In this document: one piece after another, positions 24,961-33,948 of the stretch
Numbering within the stretch: the stretch's first letter is position 1
Layout of the letters: each line of letters opens with the position of its first letter
Origin: SpSt-600 sp042408195
GTDB taxonomy: Bacteria > Chloroflexota > Anaerolineae > SpSt-600
Length of the DNA: 49,081 nucleotides
Assembly (NCBI GenBank): GCA_042408195.1
Contig: JBHOQL010000029.1
Span: 1-49,081, forward strand
Reading direction: 5' to 3'
The notes under the pieces: model-generated
What the model was told of the DNA's origin: nothing
What the model saw: the letters and a program-made list of their open reading frames with translations, nothing else
Databases searched by the model: none
Translations under genes and position numbers: made by a program

Positions 24961-26057
24961 TCCAGCCTCTTGCGTACCCTAAGAGTTGCTCCAGCAAAGA
25001 TGGCTATTCCCAGGAGGGCGAGGGGGACTATTTGCTCTACGAGAGCTCCAAGGCCCACACCTTTCAAGATTATACCGCGCACTATGCTCATGTAGTAGCG
25101 GAGAGGGATAATATAGCTTATGGCCTGCAAAGCCTTCGGCATGGCTTCTAAAGGGAAGATGAAACCTGAGAGGAAAACTGAGGGCAGAATGATGAAGAAA
25201 GCCAGGAACATGGCTTCCCGTTGCGTGTGGGCTACTGAGGAGATGAAAAGGCCTATTCCCAAGGTGGTGAAGAGGGAAATGAAGGAAAGGGCCAGGAGAA
25301 GGAGAATGCTCCCTCTTATGGGCACTTTGAACCAGAAGTGGCCTACTAAGAGGACTTCCCCAAGTTCCAAGAAAGCGATTACTACGTAAGGGGCGATTTT
25401 TCCGGCCAATAGTTCAATGGGCTTTATTGGAGTTACCATGAGCTGTTCCACGGTGCCTTGCTCTTTTTCCCTCACTATAGCCAGAGCGGTGAGGAGAGTA
25501 GTTATGAGGCTCATTATTAGGCCGATGAGGCCAGGTATCATGAAATTGGAGCTGCGCATCTCGGGGTTGTACCAGACCCTTGGGATAGCTTCTACAAAGG
25601 GGGAGGCTCTCAGGGCCACGAGTTTGACCGATAAAGCCTGAGCCACACTCTGGGAGGCCGCAAAGGCCGTGTTAGCAACATTGGGGTCTGAGCCATCGAT
25701 GACAAAGTAAACAGAGGTTCTCTCTCCTCTTGCCAGCGAGAGGCTATAACCTGCAGGAATTATGAGCCCTGCCCTGGCTTTGCCCATTTCTATCAGACGG
25801 GTAAGCTCCCTCTCCGACTCCACAAAGTAAATGAGGTTGAAATAGTTTGAAGCCCTGTAGGCATCGATAAGCTCGCGGCTGGCCCTTGTCCGGTCAAGGT
25901 CCAAGACAGCGGTCTTCAATTGTTTCACGTCAGTTGTGGCAGCATAGCCCAGGAGGAACATTTGGATAAGAGGAAGCAGGAACATTACGGCCAGGGTCCT
26001 GCGGTCGCGGCGGATGTGGAGCACCTCTTTGCGCATAATGGCGAAAAGTCGACTCAT
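24957..26057 (-). CDS. ABC-2 type exporter, permease subunit
   Basis: A 366-residue membrane protein of the YhhJ/YbhR class. One helix lies near the N terminus (about 25-42, TLAVMFLLPLIQMFLLG). A large extracytoplasmic domain (about 45-170, with KLKTAVLDLDR-like strands) follows, then five helices from about 178 onward, including the EKEQGTVEQLMVTPI coupling segment. The ATG at 26057 is preceded by GAGGAGGG; an in-frame TTG at 26063 sits too close to that site. Upstream is a tandem 12-base repeat CTCCTCTAAGAA (about 26067-26090) that duplicates the Shine-Dalgarno-like AGAGGAG. Confidence 0.9.
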   Translation of the reverse strand: MSRLFAIMRKEVLHIRRDRRTLAVMFLLPLIQMFLLGYAATTDVKQLKTAVLDLDRTRASRELIDAYRASNYFNLIYFVESERELTRLIEMGKARAGLIIPAGYSLSLARGERTSVYFVIDGSDPNVANTAFAASQSVAQALSVKLVALRASPFVEAIPRVWYNPEMRSSNFMIPGLIGLIMSLITTLLTALAIVREKEQGTVEQLMVTPIKPIELLAGKIAPYVVIAFLELGEVLLVGHFWFKVPIRGSILLLLALSFISLFTTLGIGLFISSVAHTQREAMFLAFFIILPSVFLSGFIFPLEAMPKALQAISYIIPLRYYMSIVRGIILKGVGLGALVEQIVPLALLGIAIFAGATLRVRKRLE

Positions 26058-26480
26058 AATCAACCCTCCTCTAAGAACTCCTCTAAGAATTTTATACGGC
26101 TTTTACCTTTCAAACAAGAAGCCCTTCTTCTGAGGTTCGATTCACCCCTGAACGAAAGGCGGTGCCAGCAGCAGGCTCTCGCCATCGCCCACGAGAGAGG
26201 CCTCAGCCCTTTGTAGATCTCTGAGCCCCCAGGGGCGAGCAGAGTTAGGGGTGTGGGAAGCTATGCCTCCTGCCCAGAAAAACCAAAGATGGGAACAAGT
26301 TGCCACTTCACGCGATAACCTAAAATTGGGACCATTAGGTGGAGCGATCCCGAGGCTCACAAGGATGGGCAAAAGGAGAGGTGTGAGGGGTGACCGCCGT
26401 TTCTGAGGACAAGCTGGAAAGCTCATATTAAGATTTGCCTGCAGGGATGGGCGAAAGGAGAGTGTAGTTGTGATTTTTCC
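26058..26480. repeat. Non-coding stretch with a direct repeat upstream of mutL
   Basis: No credible gene. Two related copies of a 25-base motif lie about 80 bases apart: AAGGATGGGCAAAAGGAGAG at 26361-26380 and AGGGATGGGCGAAAGGAGAG at 26443-26462. Both are followed by a TGT-containing tail. They could be binding sites or remnants of a duplicated start region. Confidence 0.45.
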
Positions 26481-26510
26481 TTGGCTCCGCCTATTCAATT
26501 GTGTTATAAT
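26481..26510 (+). promoter_or_regulatory. Promoter of mutL, giving a near-leaderless mRNA
   Basis: TTGGCT at 26481-26486 and perfect TATAAT at 26505-26510, spacer 18. The MutL ATG is at 26520, so the expected transcript start lies within a few bases of the start codon. No Shine-Dalgarno sequence is present. Confidence 0.6.
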
Positions 26511-26519
26511 TTCATTGCT

Positions 26520-28151
26520 ATGCCCATCAGGATCCTTCCCCAAGAGGTCATATCCAGAATAGCGGCAGGGGAAGTCATTGAAAGGCCGGCTTCTGTGGTG
26601 AAGGAGCTGGTGGAGAATGCTATTGATGCTGGAGCTTCGGCCATAAGCATTGAGATAAGGGATGGAGGCTTATCCCTCATTCGGGTGGCTGATAACGGTT
26701 CAGGCATACCAAGGGAGGATGTCCCGCTGCTTCTGGAAAGGTTCGCTACCAGCAAGATTTGTTCTCCGGAGGACCTCCAGGCCATCAGGACCCTTGGTTT
26801 TAGGGGAGAGGCTCTGGCCAGCATTGCCGCTGTAGCAAAGGTGGAGATTCTCACCAGGGCGAAAGGCGAGGAAGTGGGAGCAAGACTGCAGGCTGAAGGA
26901 GGGGCCAAGACCATCGAGATAGCCGCCAGCCCTCAAGGGACTCAGGTTACCGTCCGCAATCTCTTCTACAACGTACCCGCCAGGAGGAAGTTCCTCAAAT
27001 CCCCTTTTCGCGAGGCCGATCTTGTTCGCAATACCGTTATCCGTTATGCCTTGGCTTACCCACACATAGCCTTTAAGTTTGTAGCCGATGGGAGAGAGCG
27101 ACTTTTGCTCCCCAACGCCAGGCCATTGGAGAGGATAGCTCAGACCCTAGGCAGAGAGATAGCCTCGGAAATGGTGGAGATAAGCTGGGAGGGAGGAGAT
27201 ATAAAGGTAAAGGGCTTTATAAGCCGGCCCACCATCGGAAAAACCGGGCGGGATTGGCAATATTTCTTCATAAATGGTCGACCCATAAGGGCTGGGCTTT
27301 TGGCGGTGGTTCTGGAAAGGCCGTACACAGGAAAAATTGCCCCTGGAAGGAGGCCTGTGGCGGTCGTTTGGATTGAGGTGGACCCCAACCTTGTGGATGT
27401 GAACGTCCACCCACGCAAGGCGGAAGTCCGTCTGGCTCAGGAGAGAGCAGTTTACTATGCTTTGGCGCAGGCTGTGGAAGAAGCCCTCAGTGCTTTCCCC
27501 CAGAGAGAAGAATATATTCAGGGGATGTGGCCTTTTGAGGGCATGCCTTCTCCTGCGGTAGTAAAGGAAGAGCGCGAACACTACTTGAGCTCGCCCATTT
27601 CTATCCTCGGCCAGGCCGATTATACTTATATATTAGCCTGGACTCCCGAGGGGCTTGTGGTTATGGATCAGCATGCCGCCCATGAGCAGGTCCTCTTTGA
27701 AAGGATAATGGAAGGAAAAGAACGGTATCCCCTGGAGCCCCCTTTTTATGTTGAGCTTTCTCCCTTTGAGGGGGAACTCCTTGAGGAACACCTTGGACTC
27801 TTGGGGGAACTGGGGCTTGAGGTGGATCCTTTTGGCAAAGGGGCTTTCGTGGTGCGAACAATTCCTTTTCCCTCCGTACCGATGCCTCTGGCGGAATTCA
27901 TGGAGAAACTCGTGGAGGAACTCCGGGAAGCCAGTCGGCTTACAGAAGATGAACTCCGCGAGAAACTGGCTATGCGTATGGCTTGCCTAGCTGCCGTCAG
28001 GAAGGGCGATGTCCTTTCCAGCGAAAGGATGCAAGAGCTGGTCAGCGAATTCTTCAACTCCTGGTCGCCTTCCACTTGTCCCCATGGCCGGCCGGCTTTT
28101 TTCCTCCTGAGCCGGGAGGAAATAGATCGAAGGTTTCTGAGAGGAAGATAG
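26520..28151 (+). CDS. mutL: DNA mismatch repair protein MutL (endonuclease type)
   Basis: A 543-residue protein. The N-terminal GHKL ATPase carries KELVENAIDAGA, VADNGSGI, FATSKI and GFRGEALASI (about 25-100), followed by the S5-like domain with NPNLVDVNVHP-type sequence (here VDPNLVDVNVHPRKAEVR). The short C-terminal domain contains DQHAAHEQVLFE, which matches the DQHA(X)2E(X)4E nickase motif, and CPHGRP near the end. So it should be a nicking MutL, as in bacteria without MutH. mutS is not in the window. The ATG at 26520 has no Shine-Dalgarno, and the open frame upstream crosses the promoter. Confidence 0.95.
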   Translation: MPIRILPQEVISRIAAGEVIERPASVVKELVENAIDAGASAISIEIRDGGLSLIRVADNGSGIPREDVPLLLERFATSKICSPEDLQAIRTLGFRGEALASIAAVAKVEILTRAKGEEVGARLQAEGGAKTIEIAASPQGTQVTVRNLFYNVPARRKFLKSPFREADLVRNTVIRYALAYPHIAFKFVADGRERLLLPNARPLERIAQTLGREIASEMVEISWEGGDIKVKGFISRPTIGKTGRDWQYFFINGRPIRAGLLAVVLERPYTGKIAPGRRPVAVVWIEVDPNLVDVNVHPRKAEVRLAQERAVYYALAQAVEEALSAFPQREEYIQGMWPFEGMPSPAVVKEEREHYLSSPISILGQADYTYILAWTPEGLVVMDQHAAHEQVLFERIMEGKERYPLEPPFYVELSPFEGELLEEHLGLLGELGLEVDPFGKGAFVVRTIPFPSVPMPLAEFMEKLVEELREASRLTEDELREKLAMRMACLAAVRKGDVLSSERMQELVSEFFNSWSPSTCPHGRPAFFLLSREEIDRRFLRGR

Positions 28152-28166
28152 CCGAAGGAGGTGGGA

Positions 28167-29591
28167 ATGAGAGTCCTTTTCATTACGAGGCATGCTGATT
28201 ATATACCTTTTGGGCTCACTCACCTTTCCAGCGCCCTGAAGAAAGCAGGACACCAAGTGGAACTGGTCATTGCCACTTACCAGGACCCTATTCGAGCGGC
28301 CAAAGAGTTCAAGCCCCAGATTGTGGGTTACACCATTTATACAGGCCTTCATCGTTATTATCTCGAGCTCAACAAGGCTGTGAAAGAGGCCCTGGGTGGG
28401 AAAGTGCTCTCAGTCTTCGGTGGGCCTCACGCTACCTTCTTCCCTGAGGTCATTAGCGAAGAGGGTGTCGATGGAGTTTGCATCGGTGAAGGAGAGGAGG
28501 CCATGGTGGACCTGGCCAATGCCCTGGAAGGAGGCAGCAATTATCTCTCGATCCCCAACTGGTGGTTCAAGATAGATGGAGAAATAATCCGCAATCCCCT
28601 GAGGCCCCTCCTTGAGGATTTGGATTCCCTACCTTTCCCGGACCGCGAGCTTTTCTACTTCAAGGATCCTTTCAGCCGGGAGAGTGGGCTCAAGCACTTT
28701 ATTTCCAGCCGCGGGTGTCCTTACCGCTGTAGCTATTGCTACAACCAGGCTTTCAATGAGATATACCGCGGACTGGGCAAAATCGTCCGCCACAGAAGCG
28801 TGGACAATGTTATTGAAGAGTTGAAATGGGTTAGGAGCAAGTATCCCCTGCGCTTCGTGGTCTTCCTTGATGACCTCTTCATCTGGCCGCTCAGTTGGGT
28901 TGAGGAATTCGCCGAAAAGTATCCCAAAGAAATAGGCCTGCCCTTCTTCTGCAACGTTCGGCCGAACTTGGTCAACAGGGAGCTGGTGAGGCTTCTTAAG
29001 GAGGCTGGGTGCCACAGCGTAGGGATGGGAGTGGAGACCGGCGATGAGGAGATAAGGAAAAAACTGCTGAAGCGGGATATAACCCAGGAACAAATCTTGG
29101 AATCCGCCCGTCTTATAAAAGAAGCAGGGCTAAGGTTGATCACCACGAACATGATCGGCCTTCCTGGAGGGTCGCTGGAGGTGGACTTCAAGACTTTGGA
29201 GTTGAACATAGCTTGTCGGCCCGATTACGCCAACGTCTTCCTTTACCAGCCCTATCCGAGGACCGAACTTGGGGAGTACGCGAAGGAGCAGGGCCTTTTG
29301 GATGGGCACTACGATGACATAGGCCCTTCGGCTTGGGACCATTCCATAATCCGGTTCTCAAAGGAGGAGAAAAGGCAAATAGAGAACTTTTCCAAGCTTT
29401 TCGCTTTGGTGGTTGAGTGGCCTTTCCTAAAGCCCTTGGTCAAGTTGCTCATCAAGTTGCCCCCCAACCCCATCTATAAGCTCGTCTACAAACTCTGGAA
29501 GGGCTACACCATAAAGACCAGAATTCACCCTTACAGGACGTCGCTAAAAGAGTTCTGGCAAACGGTCAGGCATTTCCTCAGGATGTATTGA
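28167..29591 (+). CDS. B12-binding-domain radical SAM protein
   Basis: About 474 residues. The N-terminal cobalamin-binding-like Rossmann domain (about 1-135) includes VFGGPHATFFPEV and IGEGEEAM. The radical SAM core has CPYRCSYCYN (about 190), the Cx3Cx2C cluster that binds 4Fe-4S and SAM. The core continues with FLDDLF and GMGVETGDEEIRKKLLKR. The C-terminal 100 residues hold hydrophobic and basic helices. Such proteins modify lipids, antibiotics or tetrapyrroles; the substrate is unknown. The ATG at 28167 is preceded by GAAGGAGGTG. It lies between mutL and the PBP1A gene with short gaps. Confidence 0.85.
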   Translation: MRVLFITRHADYIPFGLTHLSSALKKAGHQVELVIATYQDPIRAAKEFKPQIVGYTIYTGLHRYYLELNKAVKEALGGKVLSVFGGPHATFFPEVISEEGVDGVCIGEGEEAMVDLANALEGGSNYLSIPNWWFKIDGEIIRNPLRPLLEDLDSLPFPDRELFYFKDPFSRESGLKHFISSRGCPYRCSYCYNQAFNEIYRGLGKIVRHRSVDNVIEELKWVRSKYPLRFVVFLDDLFIWPLSWVEEFAEKYPKEIGLPFFCNVRPNLVNRELVRLLKEAGCHSVGMGVETGDEEIRKKLLKRDITQEQILESARLIKEAGLRLITTNMIGLPGGSLEVDFKTLELNIACRPDYANVFLYQPYPRTELGEYAKEQGLLDGHYDDIGPSAWDHSIIRFSKEEKRQIENFSKLFALVVEWPFLKPLVKLLIKLPPNPIYKLVYKLWKGYTIKTRIHPYRTSLKEFWQTVRHFLRMY

Positions 29592-29592
29592 G

Positions 29593-32175
29593 ATGGCTGG
29601 GAAGCAAACTAAGGGAAACGGGTTTCACAGCTTACTTTTTTGGCTTGCGACTATCATGCTCCTGGCAGTTAGCCTTCTCGTTTCCCTCGGAGCAGCCGGA
29701 GCAGTTCTTGTTTACGCTTACGTTGCGCCACAGCTTCCCCCTCCCGAAGAGCTGGCCAAAAGAGCTGTGGCCTTCTCCAGCACCAAAATTTACGACCGGG
29801 AAGGTCGCCTTCTCTATGAGGTCATTCCGCCGGGAGGGGGTAAGCGCACCGTTGTACCTTTGGGCTCCATTTCTCCTTACGTTATAATGGCCACTGTAGC
29901 CACGGAAGATGCCCGCTTCTTTCAGCACGGAGGAGTTGATCCCATCGCTATCCTCCGAGCCCTGTGGCAAGATATCCGGGCGAAGGAGATAGTATCCGGG
30001 GCCAGCACAATACCCCAGCAGCTCGTCCGGAACTTGCTCCTTCCTCCGGAGGAGAAAGGTCAGAGGACCCTAAAGCGCAAGATAAAGGAGGCCATCCTTG
30101 CGGCGGAGATAACCCGCCGCTACTCCAAAGAGACTATCCTTGAGCTTTACCTGAACGAAATATACTATGGCAATATGGCCTATGGGATTGAAGCCGCTGC
30201 TCAGACTTACTTCGGGAAAAGTGCTGCGGAGCTAACCCTCGCTGAAGCTTCCTTTCTGGCCGGCCTGCCCCAGGCTCCGGCTCGCTACGACCCTTACACC
30301 AACTTTCGGGCAGCCAAGGCCAGGCAGGCTGAAGTCCTGCGCCTCATGGTGGAGGCAGGCTTCATAACTTCGGAGCAGGCTCAGCAGGCATATCAGGAGG
30401 AATTGAAACTTGTCCCTGTTCGGTTTGATATGAAAGCCCCCCATTTTGTAATTTACGTCCGACAGCTTTTGGAGCAACGCTATGGAGCCGATGCCCTCTA
30501 CAGGGCAGGCCTCAGGGTTTACACCACCCTTGACCTGAGGCTCCAGGAAATGGCTCAGGAAATCGTGAAGAAACAGGTGGAAAAGATCAAGGATAAAAAC
30601 GTGACCAACGGGGCATTGGTGGCCATAAGGCCTCAGACCGGGGAGATCCTGGTGATGGTGGGCAGTGCCGATTTCTACGATACGAAGATAAGCGGGCAGG
30701 TCAATATGGCTTTGGTTCCCCGTCAGCCGGGCTCGGCCATCAAGCCTGTCACTTACCTTGCAGCCTTTGAGAAAGGGTGGACTCCCGCTACGGTAATTTG
30801 GGATGTGCCCATAGAATTCCCCGATGGCTATAAACCAACCAACTATGACAAACGCTTCCACGGACCTGTTACAGTGAGGGTGGCCCTCGGAAGCTCCTAC
30901 AATGTACCGGCAGTGAAAGCTCTCCAGTTCGTGGGGATACCTTCTTTCTTAGAGATGGCCCGGCGCCTTGGCATTACCTCTTTCACCAGGTCCGACTATG
31001 GCCTTTCAATAACCCTTGGAGGTGGCGAAGTCAGCCTGCTGGAGCTCACCGCGGCTTATGCTGTCATAGCTAACGGCGGGAAGAGGGTCCCACCAGTGGC
31101 GATTCTCCGGGTTGAGGATGCCGCTGGGAGGGTCCTGGAAGAATACGCGCCTCCGCCGGGAGACCAGGTGATCTCCCCGCAGCACGCTTACCTCATAACT
31201 CACATTTTGGCCGATAATTGGGCCAGGACCCCTGCTTTTGGCCCCAACAGTGTGCTTAAGCTCCCAAGACCTGCGGCCGTCAAGACTGGAACCACTGATG
31301 ACTGGCGCGATGGCTGGACTGTAGGCTACACCCCTGACCTGGTGGTAGGAGTATGGGTGGGGAATGCCGATAACTCTCCCACCAAAAGGGTGGCAGGAGT
31401 GAGAGGAGCTGGGCCCATTTGGCGTGAATTTATGGAGAAGGCACTTGCCGGTGTTCCCCCAAAGGATTTCCCTCGTCCGCCGGGGATTGTGGAAGCGGAG
31501 ATCTGCGTCAAATCAGGGGCGAAACCATCTGAATATTGTCCAGAAAGGAGAATTGAGCTTTTCGTGGCTGGGACCGAACCGGATGATCCTTCCAAAGATT
31601 TCTACCAGAAAGTGCGGATAGATAGGCTCACCGGGAAACTGGCCACCGAATACTGTCCTCCCCACTTGGTGGAGGAGCGGGTCTACGAGGTTTATCCTCC
31701 AGAAGGAGAGTGGTGGGCCATCCAGAACAATATTCCCCAGCCCCCCAAAGAATACTGCCACCTTCATACCTTCCCACCTGAAGTCAGGATTGATTATCCT
31801 GTGGAGGGGCAGATCCTGCAGGGGCTGGTGGAGATAAGGGGCACGGCCAGAGCTCCGGATTTCTCCCATTATGTGGTGGAGTACGGGTTTGGCCCTGATC
31901 CCTGGGAGTGGGCTCTGATAGCGGGTCCCATCAGTGCCATGGTTGAGAACGGTTTGTTGGCCTTGTGGGATACTTCTCTTCTCGAAAACGGCCTTTACAC
32001 TCTAAAGGTTACGGTTTTCGACCATGGGGGCAACTTCTGGGAAACCCGGGTTCGGATCACCTTGTTGAACCCTACCCCCACTCCCATGCCAACCTTTACT
32101 CCCACTCCCAGTCCTACATTGGCTTCAACCCCGACACCTCCTTTCCCCACCGCAACCCCTTCGCCGGAGCCATAA
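29593..32175 (+). CDS. Class A penicillin-binding protein (PBP1A-like)
   Basis: An 860-residue bifunctional cell-wall enzyme. A membrane anchor (about 15-40) precedes a GT51 glycosyltransferase domain with VATEDARFFQHGGVDP, GASTIPQQLVRN and ETILELYLNEIYYG. The transpeptidase domain has the active-site Ser in GSAIKP, SSYN, and KTGTTDDWRDGWTVG. A C-terminal Cys-containing beta region (about 640-720, EICVKSGAKPSEYCPE) and an exterior Ig-like domain (about 735-830) follow. The tail is a Pro/Thr repeat (PTPTPMPTFTPTPSP). The start is one base after the radical SAM stop and has a weak ribosome binding site, which suggests coupling. Confidence 0.95.
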   Translation: MAGKQTKGNGFHSLLFWLATIMLLAVSLLVSLGAAGAVLVYAYVAPQLPPPEELAKRAVAFSSTKIYDREGRLLYEVIPPGGGKRTVVPLGSISPYVIMATVATEDARFFQHGGVDPIAILRALWQDIRAKEIVSGASTIPQQLVRNLLLPPEEKGQRTLKRKIKEAILAAEITRRYSKETILELYLNEIYYGNMAYGIEAAAQTYFGKSAAELTLAEASFLAGLPQAPARYDPYTNFRAAKARQAEVLRLMVEAGFITSEQAQQAYQEELKLVPVRFDMKAPHFVIYVRQLLEQRYGADALYRAGLRVYTTLDLRLQEMAQEIVKKQVEKIKDKNVTNGALVAIRPQTGEILVMVGSADFYDTKISGQVNMALVPRQPGSAIKPVTYLAAFEKGWTPATVIWDVPIEFPDGYKPTNYDKRFHGPVTVRVALGSSYNVPAVKALQFVGIPSFLEMARRLGITSFTRSDYGLSITLGGGEVSLLELTAAYAVIANGGKRVPPVAILRVEDAAGRVLEEYAPPPGDQVISPQHAYLITHILADNWARTPAFGPNSVLKLPRPAAVKTGTTDDWRDGWTVGYTPDLVVGVWVGNADNSPTKRVAGVRGAGPIWREFMEKALAGVPPKDFPRPPGIVEAEICVKSGAKPSEYCPERRIELFVAGTEPDDPSKDFYQKVRIDRLTGKLATEYCPPHLVEERVYEVYPPEGEWWAIQNNIPQPPKEYCHLHTFPPEVRIDYPVEGQILQGLVEIRGTARAPDFSHYVVEYGFGPDPWEWALIAGPISAMVENGLLALWDTSLLENGLYTLKVTVFDHGGNFWETRVRITLLNPTPTPMPTFTPTPSPTLASTPTPPFPTATPSPEP

Positions 32176-32465
32176 CCTTGAAGCATGCCTGAAATGGCAA
32201 AGCGGGTTGGGAAGCCTATCTCTGTGCGGCGGGGCGAAAGCCTTTTGCTTGCTACCGTTAGTGTTAAATCGGTGTTGTCGCGAGTCCAGCTTTGCGGGCA
32301 GGTCGCGATAAATAGCTTTTTGCTTTTCTTATTGGGCGCTTTTCAGAACCCCTTCGGGGGGATTTGCGCTGGTTTTCCTTATCCCCACCGCTTCTGGGGT
32401 TCCAACCCGCCAGCCAATTTGGGAAAGCTTCATACCCTCAAACTAAATATCCGGAGTAGGCTGAT
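32176..32465. other. Intergenic region with short hairpins
   Basis: No gene is supported; one frame is open but has no motif. Small GC hairpins are seen (CCCCTTCGGGG near 32351 and CCCCACCGCTTCTGGGG near 32384) without clear T-tracts. No known RNA family is recognised. Confidence 0.4.
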
Positions 32466-33275
32466 ATGATACTGGTGAAAACCATCGGACCTGTGAAAAT
32501 TTTCAGGATGGGTAGGGATATACTGCCGGGTAAGGCCTTCTATTTCACATCGGCTTACCTCGTGGATGGCCTTCTGATAGATGCCGGGAACCATCACCAG
32601 AAACGGGAGTTCCTCAAGGCGCTGGATAGGGCACCTATACACACTTTAGTGAACACTCACTCTCATGAAGACCACATAGGAGCCAACGGCGCTCTGGAAA
32701 GGCGGGGTGTGAAGTTAAAAGCCCACCCGGAAGCCTTACCCATCCTGCGCGATCCTTCCCTCCTGAAGATGGGCTTTTACCGTCGATTTTTCTGGGGCAT
32801 TCCGGAGCCATCAGAAGCCTCCCCGGTAGGGGAAAGGGTGGAGACGGATAGGTATTCCTTCCAGGTGATAGAGACTCCGGGGCATTCTCCCGATCACATA
32901 GCCCTCTATGAGCCCTCAGAGGGATGGCTCTTCTGCGGGGATGCTTACGTGGGTGGGAGAGATGTGGCCTACAGAAAGGTCTATAGGCCTAGATTGATGA
33001 TAGAATCTCTGAGGAAATTGGCCTCTCTGGAAATCAGCTATCTGTTTCCAGGGAGCGGGACGGTTCACGAGAATGGGCGGGAGAAAATCTTGGCCAAGCT
33101 TGAAAGCTTGGAGGAATTGAGGGAGCGTATCCTTGAACTGCACCAGCAGGGGTTGCCTCCGAGAGCTATTGCCCGGAAGATCGTAGGACGTGAGCCTCTC
33201 ATTACTTGGGTTACTTTCGGGGATTTCAGCGCGCTCAACCTGGTGGAGTGCTTTCTCAGGGATTTCGTCGAGTAG
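32466..33275 (+). CDS. Metallo-beta-lactamase fold hydrolase
   Basis: A 269-residue protein. The metal-binding motif is NTHSHEDHIGANG (about 61-73), followed by TPGHSPDHIALYEP and FCGDAYVGG, then a late His in FPGSGTVHENGREK. This order matches lactamase_B hydrolases. The C-terminal about 55 residues form a helical region (EELRERILELHQQGLPPRAIA), as in RNA- or acyl-CoA-thioesterase-like subgroups such as LACTB2. Substrate unknown. Its last 20 bases overlap the convergent Wzz-like gene. Confidence 0.85.
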   Translation: MILVKTIGPVKIFRMGRDILPGKAFYFTSAYLVDGLLIDAGNHHQKREFLKALDRAPIHTLVNTHSHEDHIGANGALERRGVKLKAHPEALPILRDPSLLKMGFYRRFFWGIPEPSEASPVGERVETDRYSFQVIETPGHSPDHIALYEPSEGWLFCGDAYVGGRDVAYRKVYRPRLMIESLRKLASLEISYLFPGSGTVHENGREKILAKLESLEELRERILELHQQGLPPRAIARKIVGREPLITWVTFGDFSALNLVECFLRDFVE

Positions 33276-33948
33276 ACCAGGGCCATCTCCTGCGCTGGGG
33301 TATTTCCCCAAGCACTTTCAGGCCGATTTTTTCCAGTTCTCTTCCGGAACGGATAGTATCATCTAAGTAATCAAGCAGAAAGGCGAGGGCTATTCCTGCT
33401 CCCAGGGCCAAAACCAATTTCAGCGGCAAGTCAAGCTTCTCCCGCAAGCTTGGCCCGATGGGGTAGACGGTCGGTGGGTCTATCAGCACCAGCCGGGCCT
33501 CCTGACTGCCAAGCTGGGGGAAGAATTCTCCCGGTTCTCGGACGAGCTCCGTCACTGCTTCTGCTACCTTCTCAAGCTGATTGGGGTCATGCCAAGAAAG
33601 ATGGATGGTGAGGATGCGATGTTTTGCTTCGGAGGCGATGGTTCCGTAAAGGCTTCCAGGAGGAAGGGAAAGCCTGGAAGCCACTTTATCGGCGAAGGCG
33701 CGGCCTCTCACCACCTCTGCCATGTCGTCCACCATGTACTCCGATGCAAGCCAAGCGTAATAGCGGTCGTATTCGTAATAATCACCTCCCGATTGGGGGA
33801 TTATCCCTACGACGAAACGCATTGAAGCTCCGTAACGAGGGGGGCGAGGGGACCGGGTCAGGAGGCTTCCCACCAGGACTATCAAGAAGATGAGGGATAT
33901 GAGCCATAAGTAGCGCTTCAAAATTCCCCAGTATTGTCGCAGCTCCAT
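33256..33948 (-). CDS. Wzz/chain-length-determinant-like membrane protein
   Basis: A 230-residue protein with a membrane helix near each end (about 13-30 and 178-195), an exterior helical domain between, and a short cytoplasmic tail ending in the ELEKIGLKVLGEIPQ type of sequence. The order matches Wzz/YveK co-polymerases that act with a tyrosine kinase in polysaccharide export, although no kinase or polymerase gene is nearby. It is the last gene of the PEBP-uvsE-nuclease-like run; its start overlaps the preceding gene by 31 bases. Confidence 0.75.
   Translation of the reverse strand: MELRQYWGILKRYLWLISLIFLIVLVGSLLTRSPRPPRYGASMRFVVGIIPQSGGDYYEYDRYYAWLASEYMVDDMAEVVRGRAFADKVASRLSLPPGSLYGTIASEAKHRILTIHLSWHDPNQLEKVAEAVTELVREPGEFFPQLGSQEARLVLIDPPTVYPIGPSLREKLDLPLKLVLALGAGIALAFLLDYLDDTIRSGRELEKIGLKVLGEIPQRRRWPWSTRRNP

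Noticed and set aside
26142..26543. 133-codon open frame on the minus strand upstream of mutL
   Set aside because: No ribosome binding site, no family, and it overlaps the mutL promoter and start.
32340..32405. Known structured RNA (SRP RNA, RNase P RNA, 6S)
   Set aside because: Only short GC hairpins are seen; none of the conserved core sequences of these RNAs is present.
32185..32469. Small protein between PBP1A and the metallo-hydrolase
   Set aside because: No ribosome binding site and the translated text has no domain or membrane pattern.
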